Assembly (NCBI RefSeq): GCF_017874625.1
Contig: NZ_JAGIKZ010000008.1
Location: 62,001-126,000 of the forward strand
Length of the DNA: 64,000 nucleotides
Direction: 5' to 3'
From: Cytobacillus eiseniae
GTDB lineage: Bacteria > Bacillota > Bacilli > Bacillales > Cytobacillaceae
The notes below the pieces were generated by a model. The model was not told the origin of the DNA. It saw nothing but the letters and a program-made list of their open reading frames with translations, and ran no database searches. Below, piece after piece: positions 15,650 through 25,050 of this stretch; position 1 is the first letter of the stretch; each line of letters starts with the position of its first letter. The position numbers and the translations under genes are program-made.

Positions 15650-18600
15650 TCATTGGAAGGCAACGATTTCCTTTTCCATCACTTGAAGTTCTTCAATTGG
15701 AAAATCATCGCTCAGAACTGCTAATAAACCATTATAATATTCGATGATTTGTTCCATATGAACGGCTATTAAACGAGTAAACTCTTCATTCAATCGATCA
15801 ATATAATATTCCTTCAAACGAATACTTTCTTTTTCTAAATAGATTGCGGAGGGATCCTGCATATTTCTCTCGAGTTCATCAACTAAATATTTACGTTCAT
15901 TCTTTTCAAAAAATGATTTTGGGTTCTTAAAATGGGCCAGTGCTTTTTTAAATTGTGCTTGCTCCTCATTCAAAAAAGCTGTTTCAAATTCAATCCCTGC
16001 CATTTTTTCTACTTCAAATGGACTAAATATAAGTTCAGAATTAATTTCTGAAGTGGCAGCCATTACACTTTCTTGTGCTTGCTTCATTAGCTTTCCAATA
16101 AACGCTTCCATTCTTACCGTAGTTGCCCTTAATTCCTGCGCAAAGTCAAAACCAAAGCTTTGAATGAAATCATTTAAAGCCATTTGCAAAGCTTTCTTTA
16201 AGTTTCGGCCATCATCCTTTAACAATGCTGGATTAAATGCCTCTTTAGCAAAATCATTGAAACGCAGAAAGACTCGCTGCTTAATATAGTAGGTGAGTTC
16301 ATCTGCTTCTTGCGTTAATTTTTGTGCGTATATGGATACCTCTTGCTTCTGAATACATGTTTTGATCATTTCTTGCTCTTGTTCTAATTGACTATGTTTT
16401 TGATGCTTTAATTCTTTATCTTCCTCAGATGAATGGATAAAGCTTCGCAGCTGATTGAGCGCTCGTTGCCATTCTTGCTCAGCCGTAGTAATTGAAATAT
16501 CCATCAGTTCATTTGTGATAAATGAATAAAAACTTTTTTCGAATACATCAATATTGGAACGAGGATCGATTGTTTTCTCTTGTTTTTCTGTTAATGCTTG
16601 AAGGCTTGATAGTCCAAAAAGAGACGGTCTTCTAATCCCATATGCAGTCAACTGCTCTCCAACATAATTTAAGACAGATTCTTTTTCCTCTTCATCATTT
16701 GCAAGATCAACCGCATTCACGATGAAAAACATTTTATCAAGCTCAAATGAATCCTTCACACGGCCAAGCTGAATAAGAAATTCTCGATCAGCTTTCGAGA
16801 ATGCATGATTATAATACGTAACAAAAAGGATCGCATCCGCGTTTTTTATATAATCAAAGGCTACGCCAGTATGACGAGCATTGATTGAATCTGCTCCAGG
16901 TGTATCAACAAGGGTGATTCCTTGCTGAGTGAGCGCACAATCATAATACACTTCAATGATTTCGACAAAGCATGATTTCTCTTCCAATGCGACATAGTCT
17001 TTTAATTCATCTAAATTCGTGTGAATCATTGTTCCTAAATTATTACGAAAATCCGTAAATCCATTCAAAAATGCCTGTAAGAATGCAAAATGTGTTTTCT
17101 CACTTGCATCAAACTGATTTTTTCCAGTCATTACTTTTTGAATTTTAACAATGGCATCATCAAAATCTGTTGCTTTGAAATCAAAAATTTGAAGCGAACG
17201 ATTCACATCATCAAATAAAACATCCGACTCCTTCACCTTCACTAAAACGGTTCCATGTGAATATTGTTGATTCACTGGCATAATTTTATTAATTGCTGCA
17301 GTTGTTGGATTCGGTGATACCGGGAGCACCTTCTCACCTATTAAAGCATTGGCAAAGGAAGACTTGCCGGCACTGAATGCACCAAATAGGGCAACAGTAA
17401 ATTGCCGATTTTGCAGGCGTTCTGCTTTTTGCACTAACTCTACAGCTCTCCGTTTAAATCCTGGTACATTTTCAATCTTTTTAGCTGTAAAAATAAGTTT
17501 CTCGATGAAAGGAGCAATAGAAGCAGAATCCATGCTTTTCTTATTTATCACTAAATCAGAATGGGTCACTTCATTCGGCTGCTCCAATTGTTGTTGGCTA
17601 CACTCTTCAGTTGTCTCTTTCACAATCTCGACTTCTTCCATTTCCTCAGCAAGCAACCGCTTTGTTTGCTCTGCAAATGTTTCAAAAGAAAACTGCTCTG
17701 ATAAAAAGGCTTCCATCTGCTTTTTCGCTTGTAAAAGCTGTTCCTTCATTTGATTTAACCCATGCCAAGCTTTAGCCAATTGATTCACTTGTTCGTATTC
17801 GCTCATCATTTTCTTTAACTCTTGCTCATTTTTTACCATTACTGCTTGAAGATATTGCTCTTTGATTTCATTCAGACGGTTCTTTGCTAACCTTTTGACT
17901 AATTCAGCTACTTCATTTGTATACTGGAGGACATAATCACCTGAAAGAAGGGCCCCCTCCTTTACTGCATCAATAAGCAGTGATTGTGGTAATTCAAGTT
18001 GGAAGCTCTGAATTTTAGTTAAAAGAGTTGGATCATGGATGTCATTTTCCTTGCATGCAGCTACATATTGTTCCTTTAGATGCCAATCTAGCTGAGATTT
18101 CACTATTTCAGATAGGTCCTGATGGAATTTTGCTAACCGTTCTGCCCTTTCTTGTTCTGTTTTCTGTCGGGAAAAGAAAAGACCGATTTTAAAATTCTTT
18201 TGACACGCTTCGATATAGCTTTCAGCAAGTTCACGTGTTTGAAACGGCATTAAATAGGCATTTTTCAATACTTCATCTACATTTGTATTGATGCTTTGCT
18301 CGGCGATCCTACCTGTTGCCTGCAATTTTTGAATCTTTTTTTCAAGGCTTGCCACTTGCTCTTGTAAATCAGCTCTTTCATCCATTGAAAGGAGAGATAG
18401 AACGGTCTCAAAACGCTCTCTCTCTTCCCCGTTCTTTTCCTCAAGAAATAGCGCATGTTCAGTTGTCAATTTCATTAATGATTGAAAAACGGATTCAGGA
18501 AGGAGACTTGCTCCATTTTCCAGTTTTTCTCCGATAAAATTTTGCAAGGCTACATACTCATTCTCCACATTCAATGGATCTCTTAATGATGTATAAAAAA

Positions 18601-19306
18601 TCCTTGCAGGCTTTACTCCCCATGAGGCAAATGAATCCTCCACACTTGTCTTAAACTCAGCAAAACTCAATTCCTCATCCCGATGCTTATCAATCTGATT
18701 AATAATTAAATACACTTGCTTTCCAGCAGCCGTTAATTCTTTTGTGAATAAAAAGTTCAGTTCAGACTGAACATGATTATAATCCATTACATAAAAAACG
18801 AGATCAGCAAGATGCAAGGCAGATTCTGTTGCAATTCTGTGTGCATCATCTGTTGAATCAATTCCTGGTGTATCCATTATGACTGCGTTCTTTGGTAGCT
18901 TTGTATGATCATAGCTCATTTCAATTGAATGAATTTGGTCACCATCTCTACAATATGATTTCACATGCTCATAATCATATGGTGCAGGGTAGACTCTTGG
19001 TTTCCCTTCCTTAAATATGACTTTTGCATATGCCTCACCTGTTTTGATTTTCACTAGATTAGCACTTGTCGGAATCGGACTTGTAGGGAGCAGATTTTCG
19101 CCAACAAGCTGATTGATCATGCTCGACTTTCCAGCAGAAAAATGTCCACAAAAGGCAATTGAATATTCTTGTTTATTCAATTTCCAGATTAAATCCCTCG
19201 CTCTTTCAGACGTTCTATAATCTTGATTTAATTGAAAAAATTCATATAAAGCCGTTATTTTTCCTAAAACCTCTGTTTTCCCTTGTTGCAAAATGGTTCG
19301 TGCCAT
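15650..19306 (-). CDS. dynA: Dynamin-like GTPase DynA (YpbR)
   Basis: A 1218-residue bacterial dynamin with two complete GTPase-stalk halves in one chain, as in B. subtilis DynA. The first P-loop is GHFSAGKSSM (about residue 54) with DTPGIDS (about 155). The second is GAFSAGKSSF (about 647) with VDTPGADS (about 800). Long coiled-coil segments rich in Glu, Lys and Gln follow each GTPase domain. Family proteins bind membrane in trans, fuse bilayers, and help cells survive phage and pore-forming antibiotics. AAGGGG precedes the ATG. First gene of a likely operon with the Cys-rich protein and the sulfurtransferase. Confidence 0.95.
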   Translation of the reverse strand: MARTILQQGKTEVLGKITALYEFFQLNQDYRTSERARDLIWKLNKQEYSIAFCGHFSAGKSSMINQLVGENLLPTSPIPTSANLVKIKTGEAYAKVIFKEGKPRVYPAPYDYEHVKSYCRDGDQIHSIEMSYDHTKLPKNAVIMDTPGIDSTDDAHRIATESALHLADLVFYVMDYNHVQSELNFLFTKELTAAGKQVYLIINQIDKHRDEELSFAEFKTSVEDSFASWGVKPARIFYTSLRDPLNVENEYVALQNFIGEKLENGASLLPESVFQSLMKLTTEHALFLEEKNGEERERFETVLSLLSMDERADLQEQVASLEKKIQKLQATGRIAEQSINTNVDEVLKNAYLMPFQTRELAESYIEACQKNFKIGLFFSRQKTEQERAERLAKFHQDLSEIVKSQLDWHLKEQYVAACKENDIHDPTLLTKIQSFQLELPQSLLIDAVKEGALLSGDYVLQYTNEVAELVKRLAKNRLNEIKEQYLQAVMVKNEQELKKMMSEYEQVNQLAKAWHGLNQMKEQLLQAKKQMEAFLSEQFSFETFAEQTKRLLAEEMEEVEIVKETTEECSQQQLEQPNEVTHSDLVINKKSMDSASIAPFIEKLIFTAKKIENVPGFKRRAVELVQKAERLQNRQFTVALFGAFSAGKSSFANALIGEKVLPVSPNPTTAAINKIMPVNQQYSHGTVLVKVKESDVLFDDVNRSLQIFDFKATDFDDAIVKIQKVMTGKNQFDASEKTHFAFLQAFLNGFTDFRNNLGTMIHTNLDELKDYVALEEKSCFVEIIEVYYDCALTQQGITLVDTPGADSINARHTGVAFDYIKNADAILFVTYYNHAFSKADREFLIQLGRVKDSFELDKMFFIVNAVDLANDEEEKESVLNYVGEQLTAYGIRRPSLFGLSSLQALTEKQEKTIDPRSNIDVFEKSFYSFITNELMDISITTAEQEWQRALNQLRSFIHSSEEDKELKHQKHSQLEQEQEMIKTCIQKQEVSIYAQKLTQEADELTYYIKQRVFLRFNDFAKEAFNPALLKDDGRNLKKALQMALNDFIQSFGFDFAQELRATTVRMEAFIGKLMKQAQESVMAATSEINSELIFSPFEVEKMAGIEFETAFLNEEQAQFKKALAHFKNPKSFFEKNERKYLVDELERNMQDPSAIYLEKESIRLKEYYIDRLNEEFTRLIAVHMEQIIEYYNGLLAVLSDDFPIEELQVMEKEIVAFQ

Positions 19307-19396
19307 GAATACGTATCCCCTTGTTTAGCTCATTTACTTTCTATTTTAAATGATTTTTCTCACAATTCCTATGTAAAATTATTTGGCAAAATAAAA

Positions 19397-19424
19397 AAAC
19401 CAGGGGGGGCTCCTGGTTTTTTCC
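19397..19424 (-). terminator. Terminator of the Fur-controlled mini-gene
   Basis: AAACCAGG / CCTGGTTT stem with a short G-rich loop and T run; it lies after the mini-gene stop codon at 19438 on the minus strand and just upstream of dynA. It contains a run of seven G. Confidence 0.8.
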
Positions 19425-19437
19425 AATTTATATTTAA

Positions 19438-19530
19438 TTATCTAGTATGTGATTTTGCAACATTATTTAAGACATGCTTCATAACGAATGCATAGGCTGT
19501 TACTGTACATGTAATGAATACCGCTACCAT
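19438..19530 (-). CDS. Fur-controlled 30-residue membrane peptide
   Basis: A very short gene: M-V-A-V-F-I-T-C-T-V-T-A-Y-A-F-V-M-K-H-V followed by a basic tail ending K-S-H-T-R. It is a single hydrophobic helix with a positively charged end. The frame extends to an ATG at 19578 (46 residues), but that codon is only about five bases from the predicted transcript start. The ATG at 19530 has AGAAGGG upstream at 11 bases. A near-perfect Fur box over the promoter and a terminator behind it support a real transcript. I do not recognise the peptide; Fur-controlled small proteins (FbpABC) exist in B. subtilis, but I cannot claim homology. Confidence 0.5.
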   Translation of the reverse strand: MVAVFITCTVTAYAFVMKHVLNNVAKSHTR

Positions 19531-19589
19531 ATGTAACAACACCCTTCTACTGGACTTGTATTTGAGAACAATTTTCATCTTCAATTAGA

Positions 19590-19618
19590 ATAATATCACG
19601 AACGATAATCATTATCAA
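19590..19618 (-). promoter_or_regulatory. Promoter overlapped by a Fur box
   Basis: On the minus strand TTGATA (19613-19618), a 17-base spacer and TATTAT (19590-19595). Bases 19603-19617 read TGATAATGATTATCG on that strand, 13 of 14 informative positions of the 7-1-7 Fur consensus TGATAATNATTATCA. The box spans the -35 and spacer, a repressing position. Confidence 0.75.
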
Positions 19619-19635
19619 TGGGTAAAATGCAATTG

Positions 19636-20196
19636 TCACACTTTATTAAATTTTTTTACAAGAGATGGATTTTCTACAAATTGGTCCTTATAGTCGGTTA
19701 GATGTTTAAGCGCTTTTTCTTCTGCTGAAATCCGAATGGCCAAAATCACTGCATTTAGTATCGTAAAAACAATCGCTGTAAAATAAGCTTGGAACAGTAA
19801 TGGAATAATAATTAATTCAAGCGTGACGATGAGATAATTCGGGTGTTTTATATAGCGATATGGCCCTCGCTTTACTATTTCTGCATTTGGCATCACAATG
19901 ATCTTCGTATTCCAATACTTTCCTAATGACGAAAGCGCCCATACTCGACCGACCTGTAAAGCTAGAAAAATAGGCAAAAGCACTGGCCAGGTTGGAGAAA
20001 TCGCTTTCTTAAGGACAATCACTTCAATCATGAATGCGAGAAAAAACAATGAATGAACAGCAACAATAAATGGATAATGTGATTGGCCAAATTCAACGGC
20101 GCCAAGTTGTTTCATCTGCTGCTCATTTCTCTTCGCAATGACTAGCTCTGCTAAACGCTGGCAAATCAACAGACTAATAAAGAGTAAAAAAAGCAT
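19636..20196 (-). CDS. bpsB: Isoprenylcysteine methyltransferase-like protein (BpsB/YpbQ)
   Basis: A 186-residue integral membrane methyltransferase of the ICMT family with four to five hydrophobic segments and the SAM/phospholipid motif RGPYRYIKHPNYLIV around residue 112, then ...EEKAL. In B. subtilis the homologue (YpbQ, BpsB) O-methylates the alkylpyrones made by BpsA. Only three bases separate it from the bpsA stop codon, so the two are one operon. Normal length. Confidence 0.9.
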   Translation of the reverse strand: MLFLLFISLLICQRLAELVIAKRNEQQMKQLGAVEFGQSHYPFIVAVHSLFFLAFMIEVIVLKKAISPTWPVLLPIFLALQVGRVWALSSLGKYWNTKIIVMPNAEIVKRGPYRYIKHPNYLIVTLELIIIPLLFQAYFTAIVFTILNAVILAIRISAEEKALKHLTDYKDQFVENPSLVKKFNKV

Positions 20197-20199
20197 AAA

Positions 20200-21294
20200 C
20201 TATTTCTCCCATCTCAATAATAGTAATTCAGAGCTAAAGCCTGGCCCTAATGCCGTTGCTAGTCCATATTCTCCTTCTTTCCCTTTTTCCATAAATTGTT
20301 TTAATACATATAAAATGGTTGATGACGACATATTGCCGAATTGTTTCAATACGTTGAGTGGAATCGTAGTCATCTCCGAATTGATTTCAAGTGACTGCAC
20401 GTACGCATCAATCACTTTCTTCCCACCTGGATGTGCAATGAAATGATGGAGATCTTTTATTGCAATTTGATGCTCATTTAAAAATGAATTCACATTTGGC
20501 TTTAGGGAGCTTTCTATTATTGCCGGAATATCCTTTGAAAAAACAACATACAGCCCGTCATTTTTTACTTCCCACCCCATTACATCTAGTGTGGATGGAA
20601 ACAGGGTTGATTGTGTAGCAATAATTGCTGGAATGGGTCGCGCTACTTGAAGGGATTCTTTATCCACTTCCTCTCCAATAATAAGCGCACAAGCCACTCC
20701 ATCCGCAAATAGGGAAGTCCCAATTAAATTACTTTTCGAATGATCATTTCGTTGAAAAGTTAAACTGCATAATTCAATTGTTAGCACCAATACTTTTGCT
20801 TTTGGAAAGGCAAGGCAATATTCATATGCCCGTGATAATCCTGCAGCCCCGCCAGCACAGCCTAAACCCCAAATAGGAATTCTTTTTGTATGGGAGGAAA
20901 ATGGGAGATGATTCATGATTCTCGCTTCAATACTTGGTGTAGCAATGCCCGAACTTGATATACAAAATATGGCATCTATTTCAAGAGTGGCAAGATCACT
21001 CTCAAGAAACATTCGATTATGTAAACAATTCTCTATCGCCCTCACACCTAATTCAACTGCTGATTCGATATAGGCATCGTTTCTTTCTTTAAATGTTTTA
21101 TCCGTTTTAAACCAATCGATTCCTTTAACGAAATGCCGCTTTTCAATATGACCATTTTTAAACACCCTTAATAAACGATCAATGTTTTGAAATGATTCTG
21201 AGAATAAATCTCTAGCAAAATCGATCACATCATCCTGAACAATTTTATGAACTGGTATCGCCTCACCGACAGAAACAATTGATGGCATACTCAT
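20200..21294 (-). CDS. bpsA: Type III polyketide synthase BpsA
   Basis: A chalcone-synthase-like enzyme (B. subtilis BcsA/BpsA) that condenses long-chain acyl starters with malonyl-CoA to make alkylpyrones. The 364-residue chain keeps the catalytic triad: Cys in WGLGCAGGAAGL (about residue 146), His in HFIAHPGGKK (about 286) and Asn in QFGNMSSS (about 320). GGGGAG precedes the ATG. A minus-strand terminator-like hairpin lies 55-80 bases upstream of the start with no gene before it. The product is expected to be methylated by the adjacent bpsB. Confidence 0.94.
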   Translation of the reverse strand: MSMPSIVSVGEAIPVHKIVQDDVIDFARDLFSESFQNIDRLLRVFKNGHIEKRHFVKGIDWFKTDKTFKERNDAYIESAVELGVRAIENCLHNRMFLESDLATLEIDAIFCISSSGIATPSIEARIMNHLPFSSHTKRIPIWGLGCAGGAAGLSRAYEYCLAFPKAKVLVLTIELCSLTFQRNDHSKSNLIGTSLFADGVACALIIGEEVDKESLQVARPIPAIIATQSTLFPSTLDVMGWEVKNDGLYVVFSKDIPAIIESSLKPNVNSFLNEHQIAIKDLHHFIAHPGGKKVIDAYVQSLEINSEMTTIPLNVLKQFGNMSSSTILYVLKQFMEKGKEGEYGLATALGPGFSSELLLLRWEK

Positions 21295-21349
21295 TCTCCC
21301 CTGCTATTTATTACCATTACTTTCCCCCATTTACAGGGAAAAATACAAA

Positions 21350-21375
21350 AAAGCTTCCCCCGAAAGGAGGAAGCA
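21350..21375 (-). terminator. Terminator-like hairpin in the bpsA leader
   Basis: On the minus strand GCTTCCTCC-TTTC-GGGGGAAGC followed by six T. No minus-strand gene lies upstream (the neighbour at 21532 runs the other way), so the hairpin would end a short leader transcript. Confidence 0.6.
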
Positions 21376-21531
21376 AACAGTTTTGAAGGAGTTGCTGTGC
21401 ACCATTATTATAAAATTATTTTACTCAATAAGCATTACCAAATATATTCCATTATTTTTTTTTATTTTCCACATCTTATATTTCGACAATTATGTTAAAA
21501 TTATTTTAGTTCTTAAGTGGAGGAATGCCGT

Positions 21532-21990
21532 GTGACAACAATTACAAAAAGTGTAACAGACATTTTGAACGGGACGATTACTGCAGTCAAATCTGTTATT
21601 CCGTTAGAAATTGCTGTAGACAAACCATCTTTATTTACACAACCTTTCACGCAGCATTCCATTGGTGTATTAATTGGAATGACCGGTGATGTCAGAGGAA
21701 GAATCATTATTGATGGAGACTTTAGTGTTTTTGGCAAAATTGGTGAATCAATGTTCGGTATGGCACTAGAAGGTGAAATGTTAGAATCCTTCTCTGGTGA
21801 ACTAGGCAATATGATTGCCGGAAGCCTTTCTACATTCATTTCTGAAAAAGGCTTAGAAATGGATATTACACCACCGACAGTTCTTGTTGGAGGAGCGAAG
21901 GTTTATGGTTTTTCTAAAGCATTTCGCTTGCCAATCACTATTACTAATGTCGGAAATCTTGTCATTGTATTAATGATCGAAGGAAATTAA
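21532..21990 (+). CDS. CheX-like CheY-P phosphatase
   Basis: A 152-residue CheC/CheX-fold protein. The conserved E-x-x-N phosphatase motif is intact in FSGELGNMIAGSLS (about residue 88), preceded by GDVRGRIIIDGDFS and followed by the FRLPITI strand. Length fits single-motif CheX rather than two-motif CheC. CheX removes phosphate from CheY-like receivers. No chemotaxis or receiver gene is nearby, so the partner is unknown. The GTG at 21532 lies eight bases after GTGGAGG; the earlier GTG overlaps the ribosome binding site. Confidence 0.85.
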   Translation: MTTITKSVTDILNGTITAVKSVIPLEIAVDKPSLFTQPFTQHSIGVLIGMTGDVRGRIIIDGDFSVFGKIGESMFGMALEGEMLESFSGELGNMIAGSLSTFISEKGLEMDITPPTVLVGGAKVYGFSKAFRLPITITNVGNLVIVLMIEGN

Positions 21991-22016
21991 AACGGTACTT
22001 ATCGTGCCGTTTTTTA
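21991..22016 (+). terminator. Terminator of the cheX-like gene
   Basis: AACGGTAC-TTATC-GTGCCGTT followed by TTTTATTTT. Confidence 0.8.
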
Positions 22017-22042
22017 TTTTGCTCTATTGTAATATGTGAAAT

Positions 22043-22064
22043 AAAAAAAACCGGATTACTCCGG
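22043..22064 (-). terminator. Terminator overlapping the zinc-ribbon stop codon
   Basis: CCGGA-GTAA-TCCGG on the minus strand followed by eight consecutive A on the plus strand (T on the minus). The TAA stop codon of the small gene forms the loop. Confidence 0.7.
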
Positions 22065-22196
22065 CATAGAAGGATTACTTGAATTTTTTTGGACTTCAAT
22101 CACGATTTTCTTTTCTACCATTGATCCACAAACGGTACAATAATCTTCACAGTTATATAAAATCCTGCAATTGTCACAATAGTATTTCTCCATCAT
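22056..22196 (-). CDS. Small zinc-ribbon protein
   Basis: A 46-residue protein reading M-M-E-K-Y-Y-C-D-N-C-R-I-L-Y-N-C-E-D-Y-C-T-V-C-G-S. Five cysteines at residues 7, 10, 16, 20 and 23 form C-x2-C...C-x2-C pairs typical of a zinc ribbon. The tail is polar and ends N-P-S-M-P-E. Function unknown. The ribosome binding site is weak (GGATGTGG region), which lowers confidence, but the dedicated terminator supports a transcript. It lies between the CheX-like gene (convergent) and pbuX. Confidence 0.65.
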   Translation of the reverse strand: MMEKYYCDNCRILYNCEDYCTVCGSMVEKKIVIEVQKNSSNPSMPE

Positions 22197-22286
22197 TGTC
22201 AAACCACATCCAGTCTAAGGAATTTAAAAGCATTATATTTCTTAACAAAGGTATGTGTGAAACGAAAAATGGATAAAACTTTTTAC

Positions 22287-23590
22287 TTATGAAGCTTTCG
22301 ATTCCTTCAATATCTGTGTTCCTTTTTGTTTTGGTTTAAACTCATTAAATAAAATATTTAAGAAAATCGCTGTAATACTTCCTGCAACAATTCCGTTTTC
22401 AGTTAAAATACGGAGATTTTCTGGCAGCTCTGAGAATAAACCAGGCACAACGGACACACCAAGCCCCATTCCTACAGAACATGCAATAATTAATAAATTT
22501 TCCTGTGAGGCAAATTCAACCTTACTTAACATCTTTATACCCGAAGCAACGACCATTCCAAACATCGCCACCATTGCACCACCAAGAACGGAATTTGGGA
22601 TGACTGTCGTCAATGCACCAATTTTAGGGATAAATCCTAGTAAAATAAGCATGACTGCAGCTGTATAAATCACATTATTCGATCTTACACCTGAAATTTG
22701 GATTAATCCGACGTTTTGTGAATAGGTCGTATATGGAAAGGAGTTAAATATCCCCCCGATAATACTAGCTAAGCCTTCCGCACGATATCCTTTGACAAGA
22801 TCCTTTTCTTCTACTTTCTTTTCACAAATATCCCCTAATGCAAAGTACACACCAGTTGATTCTACTAAACTTACCATTGCAACGAGTATCATTGTGATAA
22901 TAGGAGTAATTTCAAATGTTGGCATACCAAAGTAAAAAGGCTTTGCCATATGGAACCATGACGCTTCTCCTACCGCACTAAAATCAACTTTGCCCATCAT
23001 GAAGCCAGCTATTGTCCCGGCAATTAAACCAATTAAAATGGAGATTGAGCGGACAAAGCCCTTTGAAAATTTAAAAAGGAGAATAATGAATACTAATGTA
23101 CCGAATGCAAGTGCAATATTTGATAAAGAACCAAAATCAGCACTGCCTTCACCACCTGCCATGTTATTCATCGCAACTGGAATAAGGGTGATCCCGATAA
23201 TAGTAACAACTGACCCAGTAACAACTGGTGGAAAAAAACGTACGAGCTTTCCAAAATATTTTCCAATAACTACAACAAAAACTCCTGAAACAATAATCGC
23301 GCCATAAATAGCTGAGATCCCATAAGAATTCCCTATTGCAATAATTGGAGCGACAGCAGTAAATGTACATCCTAATACAATCGGCAGGCCAATGCCAAAA
23401 TATTTATTTCTCCAAACCTGCAAAATAGTTGCAATCCCGCTCGTCAAAATATCAATTGAAACTAAATAGGTCAGTTGTTCACCTGTTAATCCAAGTGCAC
23501 CACCGATAATTAATGGGACAATAACGGCTCCAGCATACATTGCTAATACATGTTGAATTCCTAAGGATGTCATTTTAAAAGGATTGTTCA

Positions 23591-23591
<1 letters not shown>
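22287..23591 (-). CDS. pbuX: Xanthine permease PbuX
   Basis: A 434-residue nucleobase:cation symporter-2 (NAT) protein with 12 to 14 membrane spans. The NAT signature Q-N-x-G is visible in TYSQNVGLIQISGVRS near residue 285, and FALGDICEKKVEEKDLVKG marks the central loop. It imports xanthine with protons. Its ATG shares one base with the xpt stop codon, so the pair is translationally coupled and under the same riboswitch. Uptake plus salvage to XMP is the joint function. Confidence 0.94.
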
Positions 23592-24223
<632 letters not shown>

Positions 24224-24275
24224 TTAGAATAGTCTTGCCCTATTACTTGTTGTGTAGATTTCCTCAATAAGAATA

Positions 24276-24343
24276 CAAAAAAGCCTAAAGATCAATGCAT
24301 TCACACCATAAAAAAATGAGTGAAGCAATGACCTTCAGGCTTT
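24276..24343 (-). terminator. Riboswitch-controlled terminator of xpt-pbuX
   Basis: AGCCTGAAGGTCATTGC pairs imperfectly with the RNA of AATGCATTGATCTTTAGGCT, then TTTTTTG; a long stem between the aptamer and xpt. It would form when guanine is bound, ending transcription. Confidence 0.85.
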
Positions 24344-24395
24344 AAATTAAAAGATGACGGTATGAAAGAAACACAAAAAGGGTCTCTTCTCATTG

Positions 24396-24468
24396 CTCAC
24401 CCATAGTCAAGTCATTTACGGTAACTCGGTAGAAACTTGCAGGCCATATCCCTGCGATTATATGAGTG
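24396..24468 (-). promoter_or_regulatory. Guanine riboswitch aptamer
   Basis: The minus strand from CACTCATATAATCGCAGGG to GACTATGGGTGAG carries the whole conserved purine-aptamer core: P1 (CACTCAT / ATGGGTGAG), J1/2 ATATAATC, the two kissing loops, and J2/3 CTACCGAGTTACCGTAAAT-like. The specificity base in GACTATGGG is C, not T, which gives guanine (and xanthine) over adenine. It controls xpt-pbuX through the terminator at 24276. Confidence 0.95.
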
Positions 24469-24535
24469 AAAGATTATTAAATTGATATAAAGATTATAAC
24501 ATCCTCACTTAATAAATCAATCAATTAATAAAAAT

Positions 24536-24579
24536 AAACACGAATTATTTTTATTAATTCTTAATTAATATTCGTGTTT
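24536..24579. repeat. AT-rich inverted repeat between xpt leader and cba operon
   Basis: AAACACGAAT (24536-24545) and ATTCGTGTTT (24570-24579) are perfect 10-base arms, and the 24-base middle is itself partly self-complementary. It may be a terminator or insulator between two divergent control regions. Confidence 0.5.
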
Positions 24580-24700
24580 TTCTTTAATTCACTCTTTTCC
24601 CCCTTATTATAAAATTCAAAATAAAATATTCAATTCCTCCGCATTTTGTCAAGGTATCAAATTAATCTTCACAATTCCTTCACATTTATCACACTTTCAA

Positions 24701-24743
24701 TGTGATATTTATCACTGAAATATCAACTTTACACTATTATCAT
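24701..24743 (+). promoter_or_regulatory. CRP/FNR-type box and promoter of the ba3 oxidase operon
   Basis: TGTGA-TATTTA-TCACT (24701-24716) is a nearly perfect CRP/FNR palindrome. TATCAT at 24738-24743 (or TATTAT at 24735-24740) would place the box at -41.5 or -38.5, the classic activating position. Just upstream, the minus strand has several TGTGAA-type half-sites (24669-24692) that resemble ResD sites; this second point is tentative. Confidence 0.6.
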
Positions 24744-24867
24744 AGTAATTATGTTAGGTATGAACATTTTGTGAACTGCAAATTACTGTCTAGATTCCTA
24801 GCGATAGTCTTGTATTATGAAATTGTAATCATTTACTTTTTCCAAATTTCCGAAGGGAGTGAATGTA

Positions 24868-25026
24868 ATGGCGAAAGCGGAACTCAACAGGGAACCCGTA
24901 AAAAAAACAGAAGTAGAGGACGATCGTTCTTCCTTAAGGGGAACGGCAGTCTCAGTCGCCATATTGGGAGCGTTCCTAGTTATTACTTGGGTAGCAGCTT
25001 ACTTTTTATATTTAAACCGTTTTTAA
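24868..25026 (+). CDS. Cytochrome c oxidase subunit IIa (ba3 type)
   Basis: A 52-residue single-span membrane protein: a charged N-terminus (MAKAELNREPVKKTEVEDD), then SLRGTAVSVAILGAFLVITW and AYFLYLNRF. This fits the CoxIIa family, the small subunit of ba3 oxidases that replaces one helix missing from their subunit II. GAAGGGAG lies eight bases before the ATG at 24868. It is 24 bases upstream of subunit II, and the position at the operon head matches other ba3 operons. Confidence 0.85.
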   Translation: MAKAELNREPVKKTEVEDDRSSLRGTAVSVAILGAFLVITWVAAYFLYLNRF

Positions 25027-25050
25027 AGAATTTGAAAGGGGAAAAAAGCC

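Noticed and set aside
15650-19306. Plus-strand frames opposite dynA
   Set aside because: They are shadows of the two conserved dynamin domains; none has supporting signals.
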